Source: Cylindrobasidium torrendii FP15055 ss-10 (taxonomy: Eukaryota; Basidiomycota; Agaricomycetes; Agaricales; Physalacriaceae). Taken from it: 17,147 bases of DNA. Positions 9,717 to 17,100 of this stretch are shown one piece after another. The notes beneath the pieces are model-generated. The model saw only the letters and a program-made list of their open reading frames with translations. It was not told the origin of the DNA and ran no database searches. The stretch spans positions 1 through 17,147 of the forward strand of contig KN880823.1 in NCBI GenBank assembly GCA_000934385.1, given 5' to 3'. Numbering within the stretch: position 1 is the first letter of the stretch; each line of letters opens with the position of its first letter. Made by a program: the position numbers and the translations under genes.

Positions 9717-10714
9717 GGTGGGGGGGGGGAAAGAGAGGAAACGGGATACTCGGATTCGGATGGCGCGGTCACATATTTCTGGAGGCAATCGGCTTATGTC
9801 AGGGCACAATGCGGGACGCCTCGGAGGGCCGAACGGTCATTTGCTTGTCGCTCGTTGCAAAATGATAGTATTTGAGACGCTCGTCCCCGTGTCGTGATAT
9901 TTCCTGCCATCGTTGTGGGAGACACGAGATGTCCAAAGTCCAGAACGTGAATGTCGACGGGTAAAGGCCAACGGCCATCACGGCATCATCGGCAAACGCA
10001 TCGGCATGACTTCAGGAATAAGAACAGCCAGTGGCACGGCGAGCCTCCAGTATATTTACCGTCATTCAATACTTACTTAGCGCCGACAAGCATTCTTTGC
10101 TACAGCGATCGACTTTACATTGCCCAGGTCCAACGCAACTTTTGCGCAACAGAGCCAGTAGTAGACATTCTTGACACGAGGAGTTCAACTTGTGGTTGCT
10201 CCAGAGTTGCTCCTAGAAACGGAGAACTATCTTGAAACTACACTGTGAAAGCATGGCCCATTTCATTGCGCATAATGAACTTGGGAGTCCGGGACGACGT
10301 AATTGTCAAGCACATCTGAGGTGCTAGCTAACAGTACAGCCCCGCCTGGTGAGGGATTCCACTGGTATCCCAAGAAGACTAGTAAGCGGTGTCTTGATTC
10401 CGAATTGTCAGTGGATAGAGTGATTGAACATCTTGGAGAGGCGAGATTCGTGGCGGAAGTGGTGTGGTGAATTTAATGAATACCAGTCGACATTACCTAA
10501 GTACTCCCTCTGCAACGAGATGCCAGCACGAGTCAATGCCCTGTGCAATTCCAAATTCGCTGTGAAAGCCTACAGATGCTTTAATGGCCATCAGTGGTAG
10601 ACACTGACAGCTGAGTTGACAGTACTTGGCTTTTGTCACATTCCCAGGAGCACGTGAAGGTTGGTAAATGCGCGTCGTGCTCGCATCCTGCCTTCATCGC
10701 CGTCGGGTTTCACC
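9717..10714. other. divergent intergenic region between NDH-2 and the kinase gene
   Basis: About 1 kb between two divergent starts. On the NDH-2 side there is a tract of nine consecutive Gs (9720-9728; C's on the transcribed sense), the pyrimidine-rich leader of that gene. On the kinase side there is a CACGTG at 10651-10656 and an upstream ATG at 10668. Open frames such as plus 9951-10235 have no recognisable content. No RNA gene is seen. Confidence 0.5.
10651..10656. promoter_or_regulatory. E-box CACGTG upstream of the kinase gene
   Basis: A perfect CACGTG, the core site of bHLH factors such as Cbf1, Pho4 and SREBP types, 59 bases before the kinase ATG at 10715. Its position so close to the start could equally place it in the leader. 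A six-base match can be chance. Confidence 0.25.
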
Positions 10715-10841
10715 ATGTCAAAAAATGTATCTGGATTGCCCGTGGACAGCGATTATTACAACGACGTGCGCATGCAGACAGCCAAGGGATTATCCGGCGG
10801 AGGGATCCCTGACATCCACATGCAGACCGCGAAAGGCTTAA
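10668..10841 (+). other. overlapping upstream ORF of the kinase gene
   Basis: An ATG at 10668 opens a 57-codon frame ending at TAA 10839-10841. It overlaps the kinase start (10715) in a different frame, by 127 nt. If the transcript begins before 10668, this uORF would be expected to lower kinase translation. The context of the kinase ATG (CACC before it) is much better than that of the uORF (GTAA). The transcription start cannot be seen, so the uORF may not be transcribed. Confidence 0.3.
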
Positions 10842-12544
10842 CTCTCTCGAATGACATCAACATGCAAACCGCGCGCGGAACATCAACTCTAAAGGGCGGC
10901 GCGTTGAAGCTATGGGAGCGCGAACTCGTAGAGAGCCCTGAGGTGCGCCGCAAGGCCACCGTCGCGCAGCTGTGTACGTCGGTGTGCGTACTGGACGCGA
11001 TGTCTTGCTGATGGCCCGCAGATTTCCTGGACTACTATTTTCAAGCACTCGGCTACCTCCACTCACGCAAGGAGCGCCGCAAGAACTTTGACGACGACAC
11101 AGAGGCCCGCGATTTGAGCCAGGCAGAATATGTAAAGGAGTTCAAGAGTTACTGTGGCCGCGAGCGCGTGTTGCTACGCCGCCGCCGCACGAAGCTACGC
11201 GTCGACCACTTCCACATCATCGCCCAGGTTGGACAGGGTGGATATGGAGAAGTCTTTTTGGCACGGAAGCAGGACACAGGAGAGATCTGTGCGCTCAAAC
11301 GCATGAAGAAGCGGACACTGTTCAAGATGGACGAGGTGCGTGATCCCATCGTGTTGAGGCTCCCAACTCATTGCTGCTAGGTTCGTCACGTTCTCGTTGA
11401 ACGCGACATCCTCACCGCGACGAAGACGGCGTGGCTAGTACGCCTGCTTTACGCGTTCCAAGATCCCCAACACGTCTATCTCGCGATGGAATACGTGCCC
11501 GGGGGTGATTTCCGGACGCTGCTCAATAATTCTGGTGTCCTGAAGGAAGAACACGCGCGTTTCTACATCAGCGAGATGTTTGCCGGCGTCAACGAGCTGC
11601 ACAAACTTGGATACATCCATCGTGACCTCAAGCCAGAGAACTTCCTCGTCGACTCCACGGGACACGTCAAGCTCACTGATTTCGGCCTTGCCACCGGCGC
11701 ACTGAATCCCCGGAAAATAGAATCGTTGAAAGTCAAAGTGCGTGAACCCATGTCGCCCTAGGATTACACCTAACTATCTACTAGCTCGATAAAGTCAAGG
11801 ACAACCAGGTCATCAGCCGTTCGACAATAGAGCGCCGCTCTATTTACCGCTCCATACGCAACACAGATCCGCGATATGCAGACTCGATTGTCGGTTCGCC
11901 AGACTACATGGCTCCAGAAGTCCTGCGGGGCAAGCCGTACACCTTCTCGGTGGATTACTGGTCGCTTGGGTGCATCCTATTCGAATTCCTCGCTGGATTC
12001 CCACCGTTCAGTGGCAGTAACCCTGACGAGACTTGGACAAACCTCAAGAATTGGACCAAGGTCCTTCGCCGTCCTGAATACGACAAACCAGAGGACCTCG
12101 TCTTCAACTTGTCGGACACGGCCTGGGATGCTGTTACACGGTAAGAATACACTATGTGCTTTTCTCAGATTTCAACTAAAATTTTGCAGACTCATTGCAC
12201 ACGCTAGTGCGCGTTATGCGACCTTGGCGCAAATCTCAGACCACCCATTCTTCGATGGCGTCAAGTGGAAGGACCTACGCTCCACGCGCGCACCTTTCGT
12301 ACCAGCGCTTGATTCCGAGATTGATACTGGCTACTACGACGATTTCTCATCCCCAGAGGATATGGCCAAATACGCCGAGGTTCTAGAGAAGGCAAAGAAC
12401 GTCGATGCTGTAAAGGAGAGGGAGGAGGCTATCGGACGGGGTGTGTGGGTTGGCTTCACATTTGGTAAGAACGGGCCCGGTAAAGCCGCTGAAGGATACG
12501 ACGGTGGAGGATTTGACGACGGAGCTCTGGCAACTATATTCTAA
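10715..12544 (+). CDS. Dbf2/Sid2-like NDR-family protein kinase
   Basis: Exons 10715-10973, 11022-11335, 11381-11737, 11785-12140 and 12190-12544 encode 546 residues; introns are 45-49 nt. Kinase signatures: glycine loop GQGGYGEV (157-164), Lys179 in ALK, Glu198 in [12 protein letters not shown] (271-278), DFG (291-293) and APE (353-355). The NDR/LATS hallmarks are the N-terminal MOB-binding helix region starting [20 protein letters not shown] (86-105), a basic insert between DFG and the activation segment (about 300-340), and the C-terminal hydrophobic motif WVGFTF (515-520, Thr519). The activation segment [12 protein letters not shown] with Ser344 resembles Dbf2 and Sid2 rather than Ndr/Cbk1, which carry GTPDYIAPE. 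Known relatives work with Mob1 in the mitotic exit or septation initiation network to start cytokinesis. Three MQTA[K/R]G repeats occupy 20-55. The start has a CACC context; a uORF lies upstream. Confidence 0.93.
10772..10879 (+). repeat. three MQTA[K/R]G repeats in the kinase N-terminus
   Basis: The hexapeptide MQTAKG, MQTAKG, MQTARG occurs at residues 20, 36 and 50. The DNA copies begin ATGCAGACAGCC, ATGCAGACCGCG and ATGCAAACCGCG, so synonymous changes have accumulated while the peptide is kept. The spacers ([11 protein letters not shown] and GLTLSNDIN plus flanks) differ. This looks like a selected short linear motif ahead of the MOB-binding region; its partner is unknown. Confidence 0.85.
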
Positions 12545-12724
12545 AGACATTTGACTTGCCCTTAATGGCGCGCATGTATACCTATCACAACGGATAATGA
12601 AACTTGGACCATTGTTGTTGCTGTACTGATTGCAGAAGTGAAGCTGTCTCATGCCCAGGCTTATATGTATCTTAAATACAACAACAACTTTTGAACATAA
12701 CTGGGACACAAGTTACATCTATCA

Positions 12725-12796
12725 TCCGATATGGTGTAGTGGCTAACATTATCGCCTCTCACGCGATAGCCCGGGGTTTAATTCCCCGTGTCGGAA
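12725..12796 (+). tRNA. tRNA-Glu (anticodon CUC)
   Basis: A full cloverleaf can be folded: acceptor TCCGATA with TGTCGGA (one G-U pair), D stem GTGT/ACAT with loop AGTGGCTA, anticodon stem ATCGC/GCGAT around loop CTCTCAC (anticodon CTC), four-base variable loop, and T stem CGGGG/CCCCG around loop TTTAATT. It is 72 nt with the discriminator and has no intron. It reads GAG codons. The T loop has T where the almost invariant C56 is expected. A TTTT run follows at 12801-12804. Confidence 0.93.
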
Positions 12797-12800
12797 TTTG

Positions 12801-12804
12801 TTTT
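12801..12804 (+). terminator. Pol III terminator of tRNA-Glu
   Basis: A run of four T's starts five bases after the tRNA discriminator base, the usual place for RNA polymerase III termination. Four T's is the minimum length. Confidence 0.6.
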
Positions 12805-12828
12805 GCTTCTCTTCAGAACGACGTTAAT

Positions 12829-12860
12829 AGTCAAGCTCGAGTCAAGACTCAAGGCTCGCC
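12829..12860. repeat. AGTCAAG/GACTC short-repeat cluster next to tRNA-Glu
   Basis: Within 32 bases the words AGTCAAG (twice) and GACTCAAG occur, with a CTCGAG in the centre, so the stretch is partly self-complementary. It begins 32 bases past the end of tRNA-Glu. Related clusters occur at 15596-15628 and 15874-15900 beside tRNA-Ser and, in GAGTC form, at 17005-17100. Origin unknown. Confidence 0.6.
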
Positions 12861-13013
12861 AGTTTTACTGTTACCTACTAAAGTCCAAGTACTAAGTACT
12901 GAGTAGCCTACTTCTACTTCGCCAATCTTCTGCATTGCAAGGTGCGTGCTGGTATGCAATGGAATAGAATGCAATATTGATGAGTGTCTACACATCACGC
13001 TATGGAGTCCGGA

Positions 13014-13878
13014 CTAAGTGCCGTCACGCTCACGGTTTCGCTTGGGTACAGCCCACCATGTGCGGCCAATCAGAGTCACCAGTTTAATGCCCATCTTTGC
13101 CATTGCACGCCTCTTCTTGCTGCTCAGCTCGTCAGGAGCAGAATTGCTCAAACGCTCTATATCCTCTTCAGCGTACGAGCTGTAGTCCCGAGTCGAACGA
13201 TGCACGCCTTCACACATCGCTCGCACTTTGGCATGAAAAATGCGGCGAGCAGGGCCGTCTGGCATCTTGCGCAGCCTGTCGAAGGTGGAATCTACATCAG
13301 GGAGGAATGGCGCAAAGTCGTCCATTGTAAGGGGATCATGCCGTTTGCCGGATAGAGAAAGCATTCGGCGTGTGCTCGTGTTATAACACGCCCATTTCGC
13401 AACGAGCACGCACCACCGGAAGTATACGAGTGTTTGCTCGAAAGAAGAAAAGTCTGTGCGATCGTAGACGGTCCGGTCGATGGCCACAAGTGTACGTGCG
13501 CAGAGAAAAGCAAGCACGATGCGTCTGTCCTTGTAGTTGTAGTATAATGAGCCAGCGTTGACTGCTCCTATAATCAGAAGAACTGTAAGGTGGGGTTAGA
13601 GAGAATTACGAGCAAATGGATGGGAAGAGCGCACGAATGAGTGCAATGCGACCCTTTCTGAGCTTTCCGTCGCTGTTTCTCCAAAAGCTTCTCCTTCTCA
13701 GAGCTCCTTCCTTGTTCAGCAAGGGGTCGCCATGGGTAATCCTGGTGGCTGTTCCGGGGGAGGGTCGAACGGGGAATATACGGCACGAGCGAGTGAATGT
13801 TCTCCTTGCCACCAGGGTCGGCGGCATATTTGCGCGTAGCGCCGCAGTCAGACATCGCTTGGGTACCAAGGAGGCCAT
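13014..13878 (-). CDS. predicted membrane protein of unknown function, 5' end uncertain
   Basis: The model uses exons 13635-13878 and 13014-13582 (intron 52 nt, with branch-like CTCTAAC and acceptor TTACAG), giving 270 residues. I do not recognise the family. A single strong hydrophobic segment RIALILLLIIGAVNAG (about 77-92) is created exactly by the splice, which supports that junction. After it come RRIVLAFLCARTLVAIDRT, an aromatic stretch LVYFRWCVLVAKWACYN that could be a second membrane-associated segment, and a charged C-terminal part ending in a basic tail. With the ATG at 13878 the N-terminus is Arg-rich without acids, resembling a mitochondrial presequence. However, another frame, open from about 14070, reads like normal protein (EFLASNTAVNAYTILDPPYR) and could join this gene through a 40-nt intron at 13742-13781. 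The 3' exon and the membrane segment are more secure than the start. Confidence 0.55.
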
Positions 13879-14256
13879 AGTTTCCAGGTGAGAACGGGGG
13901 CTGTATCCCTTTGTATATGTCTCTTTTGCGATACGGTGGATCCAGGATGGTGTACGCGTTCACGGCAGTGTTAGAAGCCAAAAACTCATGTCTGCCGAGC
14001 GAACGCGTCAAGTCAAGTTCGTGCTCGAAAGATGTTGTAGCACGAATTTCAGAAGCCCAGGGAAGTGAGCCTGAGGATTAGCCGAACTCGTCTAAGCACG
14101 TTGACCGTATCATTCAGAGACGCGACGCGCAGACGGCATCGGCCCGAACTCCGCCAGGCAGATTGTTGTTTGCCCAATCTTGGTCTGTTGTAACATACAT
14201 ATGGCATTGACACACACTGATTCAATTCGACAGGAATGGCATAGTTATACTCTAAG
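13879..14256. other. region between the AA9 stop and the membrane-protein start; possible upstream exon
   Basis: No independent gene is assigned. On the minus strand one frame stays open from about 14070 to 13574, and its 5' edge coincides with a branch-like CTAAT and a TCAG acceptor at 14071. It may be an exon of the 13014-13878 gene, but I found no convincing first exon before it. The remainder, 14080-14256, would be the 3' region of the AA9 gene. Confidence 0.4.
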
Positions 14257-15132
14257 TCAGCCAGTAAAGACGGCTGGACCAGGAACCTATATTGATAGTG
14301 GGGAAGTCAGCGAAATTCCATTTTAATGAGATTCGTACTGACCGTATATTCGGTCGGAACAGGGACCCAAATATTAAGTGTGATGCTTGGATCATCACTG
14401 CTAATGTATCCAGGAATGGAAACCTTCTCAGGGTTGGCGCTACCACCACCAGTGACGGAAATCTGGGCACAAGAGACATAGAATTGAGGGGATCCGGCAA
14501 CGTGCAGGGCAATATGTTCAACGCGAAGAAGATACTGATTGATGTGAGGCCTCGCCTTCTCATAACCAAGTAGGTGCAGATACTGACCTCGCCGTCCGGG
14601 ACGGAAGCCGGAATGGTAGTGTTGAGCGCACTCCATTCATAATCAACAAAGGTGAACTCCGGCTCGAACACTGCGCCCCACTCAGCGATCTAGGAAGTTG
14701 ATCCTCGTTAAGAGCAGTGTGCTTTAAGAAGTTCTCAGCAACTTCTCACCTTGAACCAATTTTCCCCAGATCCATCCCATTCAGCTACGGTCGATGGCGC
14801 CTGTCCAAGGTAGATCGAGCCAGGACCTTGATGATAAAGGTCCGTGTCCAGAAGGAATCCAACGAAGTCTCCAGCAGCGACTTCAACGGTTTCTGTAGCT
14901 TTGCCTGGAGTGACATTGCAAGTCACATCGTTTGACTCGACGTCGGTGACAGGCGAGTTATTGATGGGCTGGCGAACGGCCGCTTTAGAGGTCGTTCCGT
15001 CTCCAGTCACCAGTGTGGTCCATATATCTGAAGTGTATGTCAGCTTGTGGGTTCGAAGCGTAACATCTTAAAATGCTTACAATGGGCAGAGACAGAGTGT
15101 GCAGCAACGAGAAAACCAGCAAGATACTTCAT
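14257..15132 (-). CDS. AA9 lytic polysaccharide monooxygenase (former GH61)
   Basis: Exons 15081-15132, 14750-15027, 14588-14689, 14343-14534 and 14257-14286 encode 217 residues; introns are 53-60 nt. AA9 enzymes are secreted copper enzymes that cleave cellulose and related glucans oxidatively. Residues 1-16 (MKYLAGFLVAAHSVSA) form a signal peptide whose cleavage exposes His17, the amino-terminal histidine of the copper brace. The second copper histidine is His83 in LYHQGP, and the axial tyrosine is Tyr163 in PQFYVSCAQ. Other family blocks are AEWDGSGENWFKIAEWGA, YLLRVEHIALHVAG, ISVTGGGS and the C-terminal YTVPGPAVFTG. Cys54 and Cys166 are placed to form the conserved disulfide. The potential N-glycosylation site NVT is at 55. 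There is no carbohydrate-binding module or linker. The first intron starts one base after the His17 codon. A TATA box lies about 50 bases upstream. Confidence 0.96.
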
Positions 15133-15180
15133 AGAGGATGTGAGTATAAAGTTATAAACGAAGGCTTCACAGCGCTTTGG

Positions 15181-15187
15181 TTTTATA
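15181..15187 (-). promoter_or_regulatory. TATA box of the AA9 gene
   Basis: On the minus strand the sequence is TATAAAA, 49 bases before the predicted ATG at 15132. This is a strong core-promoter match at a normal fungal distance. Confidence 0.6.
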
Positions 15188-15595
15188 CTAGCTATCCTGC
15201 TGCAGCCTGAGTCGAACTGTATTCAAAACCGAGGTGGATCGCGAAGTATCACCGAATGCAAAGAAATGTCCGACAAGACAACAGTATCGCACTGGATGAT
15301 GATTGCATTAGTCTAAAGTGATGCTAAAGCGAAGAAACATCGAGGAACAACTTATCTAAGTATGCTTCCGTAGTACAATGAAGCCATATTTGCCTCAATG
15401 ACACAAGAGGTTAATCGTGCTGCATAGAAGCAAGGAACAGACAAACTTGCCGCACCGGTTTCTCCTGGTATATCGAAATTAGGGATCCACTATTGCCGAC
15501 AATAGCCCTGCATGATTGTAGACGGGCAAATGTAAATTATTGTATTCATTGGATCTGACATGGTACTGAACTTCATATTTCGGCAATGACACAAT

Positions 15596-15628
15596 GAGTC
15601 AAGCTTCAAGCTTCAAGACTCAAGTCTT
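15596..15628. repeat. GAGTCAAG/AAGCTT short-repeat cluster
   Basis: The stretch reads GAGTCAAGCTTCAAGCTT followed by CAAGACTCAAGTCTT. It contains a direct CAAGCTT duplication and an inverted repeat AAGACT-CA-AGTCTT at 15615-15628. It ends 81 bases before the tRNA-Ser gene and resembles the cluster beside tRNA-Glu. Confidence 0.6.
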
Positions 15629-15696
15629 AAATAATGAGCATCGAGGTTTAAACCTTCCTGGGACCTCCAGTCTGCAATTTTGTTTGACGGACCAAG

Positions 15697-15702
15697 AAAA
15701 AA
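15697..15702 (-). terminator. Pol III terminator of tRNA-Ser
   Basis: Six A's on the plus strand give TTTTTT on the tRNA-Ser strand, seven bases after the discriminator base. It is a strong RNA polymerase III terminator. Confidence 0.8.
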
Positions 15703-15709
15703 CAGTTAT

Positions 15710-15791
15710 CGACACCTCAGAGATTCGAACTCTGGCGCACAAAGTGCATTGCCTTAGCAGGGCAACCCGTTAACCACTCCGGCAAAGTGCC
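15710..15791 (-). tRNA. tRNA-Ser (anticodon GCU)
   Basis: The minus strand folds as a class II tRNA of 82 nt: acceptor GGCACTT with AGGTGTC (two G-U pairs), D arm CCG-GAGTGGTTAA-CGG, anticodon stem TTGCC/GGCAA around CTGCTAA (anticodon GCT), long variable arm with GCAC-TTT-GTGC, and T arm CAGAG-TTCGAAT-CTCTG. The discriminator base is G, as expected for serine. There is no intron. It reads AGC/AGU codons. A six-T terminator follows. Confidence 0.94.
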
Positions 15792-16300
15792 TTGATTTGA
15801 CTGTCTCGCCAAAAGCTCCGATCGCCAGACCACAAGTGGCACCGCTCATCCGGGCGCTGCAAGATATCGGCCTGGAGTCAAGCCAGAGTCAAGCTTTCGA
15901 CCCAACACCTGCCGCCTCATAATTTCCACGGTGGACTACGAAGATGCACTCGACTAAGAATCAGACCCACAGATTATCGTTACAAATTCCATTGAGGTTC
16001 GTCCCGGACGACGTTGAACATAAATACCGTAATAAAGAAAACTAGGAATACAGCAGGGGAAAGCATATAAGTCGTAGAAACGTGTAGAAAAACATGTGCG
16101 TGCAGGGTCGTGAAAAGCAGGGTGACATAGCGAGGAATCCGAAAATGAATGCGATGCCCGAAGGCTGCGCGTGGGTGCGCGAATGCGAAGGAGAGTTGAC
16201 GGACGGCGACGGGGCGCCAGACCGTGATCTTGCAGGTCTTGAAAGTAGGTGGTCATAGCCAGAAGGCTGGCTGAGGTGCGAGCGTGATAGGTGTTGGCGT
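15792..16300. other. region between tRNA-Ser and the PPxY membrane-protein gene
   Basis: No gene is seen. The left part is the upstream flank of tRNA-Ser and carries a repeat cluster at 15874-15900. The right part should be the 3' untranslated region of the minus-strand gene ending at 16301. Minus-strand open frames here (15954-16391 and 16042-16356) are Ser/Pro/Arg-rich shadows overlapping that gene's 3' end, without splice continuity. Confidence 0.5.
15874..15900. repeat. GAGTCAAG short-repeat cluster upstream of tRNA-Ser
   Basis: Two direct copies of AGAGTCAAGC-like sequence (GGAGTCAAGCC and AGAGTCAAGCT) occur in 27 bases, followed by TTCGA. It starts 82 bases from the tRNA-Ser 5' end, nearly mirroring the cluster on the other side of that tRNA. 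Confidence 0.55.
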
Positions 16301-16856
16301 TTATGCGCGGAGAATTGCCCAGGTGACAACGGCAGCGATGATGGCGAGGAGGACAAAGACGAGCGTCGCCCACAGGCAGCGACGTGCCCACTTGAGCTCC
16401 GCCTGGCGCATGCGAGAGATTACTTGCTGCTTCTCCGCGTCGGTCTTGTCAGGCAGCCATTCGCCTGCTGCGTCTGCCGGAGGCGCGCTCAACGGCGAGC
16501 AGAGGATGATGGCGCCCATGATCCAGAATGGTGGGAAGACTGTCTGGATGTTAGCAAAGGATAGTGGGCGAAGTAGAGGGCGACGCACGAAAACCGAATT
16601 TGAACATATAGCGTGCGAGCGTCATTGGCTCGTCTTTAACCGAGTAAGATGGAGGTGGAAGGGCGTCATCTTCGGCGTAGGCAGGAGGGGCTGATTCTGC
16701 AGAGACGCGGCGGTCGTGCCTGCTCTCGGTGGTGGTGGTGGTGGTGAAGAAAGTGTATCCAACGGATGCGAAAGGGTCCGCCGATCCGGTCATGCTATCG
16801 TGCAGGCGCGCAGCCGAGGGAGCAGTTGTAGAAACAGTGTTCATGTTGCTGGCCAT
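16301..16856 (-). CDS. small two-helix membrane protein with PPxY-like motifs
   Basis: Exons 16589-16856 and 16301-16539 give 168 residues; the 49-nt intron has branch-like GCTAAC. The function is not known to me, though the layout (disordered N-terminus, then RYMFKFGFLFPPFWIMGA) resembles small membrane proteins common in basidiomycetes. Residues 1-75 are Ser/Thr/Ala-rich with a run of six threonines (ACC microsatellite) and two PPxY-like motifs, PPAY (57-60) and PPSY (68-71). Such motifs are bound by WW domains of Rsp5/Nedd4 ubiquitin ligases, so this may be an adaptor or a protein under ubiquitin control; that is inference. Helix 1 is about 91-107 and helix 2 about 143-166, separated by a charged loop with KTDAEKQQVISRMRQAELKW. 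The protein ends just after helix 2. The acceptor AGACAG was chosen because it keeps frame and restores FGFLFPPFW. Confidence 0.82.
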
Positions 16857-16957
16857 TGCAAAGCTAGTCGTGGAATGCAAGCGATTCGAAAGTATTCGAA
16901 GATGTTGCAGACGATATCCGGGGGGATGGTCTCGGAAACTCTGAGAGGATCCCCGCG

Positions 16958-16964
16958 TTATATA
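16958..16964 (-). promoter_or_regulatory. TATA-like box of the PPxY membrane-protein gene
   Basis: The minus strand reads TATATAA about 100 bases before the ATG at 16856. This is a reasonable TATA match; the leader would be about 70 bases. Confidence 0.45.
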
Positions 16965-17004
16965 GCACGACTGGCTCCGAAGCAATTCTTGAGTAGTGTT
17001 TCCG

Positions 17005-17100
17005 TGAGTCGAGTCGACTTCGAGTCGAGTCCGACTCGAGTCGCCCAAAAAGGGAATTTGATGGACTCGAGTTGGACTCGACTCGATACGACTCGACACA
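17005..17100. repeat. GAGTC-rich inverted repeat, about 38-bp arms
   Basis: The left arm (17005-17043) is built of GAGTCG units; the right arm (17062-17100) is nearly its reverse complement, with a few mismatches and one single-base gap. The spacer of 18 bases contains CCCAAAAAGGG. Shared blocks are GTCGAGTCG, TCGAGTCGAGTCC and ACTCGAGTC. The arms are also internally repetitive, so the DNA could form one long hairpin or several small ones. It lies 40 bases upstream of a TATA-like box. It may be a MITE-like remnant or a local palindromic expansion. Confidence 0.8.

Larger units (their letters stand above)
15133..15709. other. upstream region of the AA9 gene
   Basis: No coding exon is seen in 577 bp. 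The stretch holds the AA9 TATA box, an imperfect direct repeat containing CAATGACACAA (15396-15406 and 15584-15594), the GAGTCAAG repeat cluster at 15596-15628 and the Pol III terminator of tRNA-Ser at its right end. Confidence 0.6.

Noticed and set aside
9720..9728. Run of nine G's as a special element
   Set aside because: On the coding strand it is part of the CT-rich leader common to genes here. A homopolymer of this size is not enough to propose a structure, and its exact length may be affected by sequencing.
9717..9809. Upstream ATG at 9809 extending the NDH-2 N-terminus
   Set aside because: The frame is open, but the extension would cover the pyrimidine-rich leader, add an unlikely acidic/Cys start, and spoil the presequence that begins at 9716.
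9951..10235. Plus-strand 94-aa open frame in the kinase promoter
   Set aside because: No motif, no good start context and no splice link to the kinase exons.
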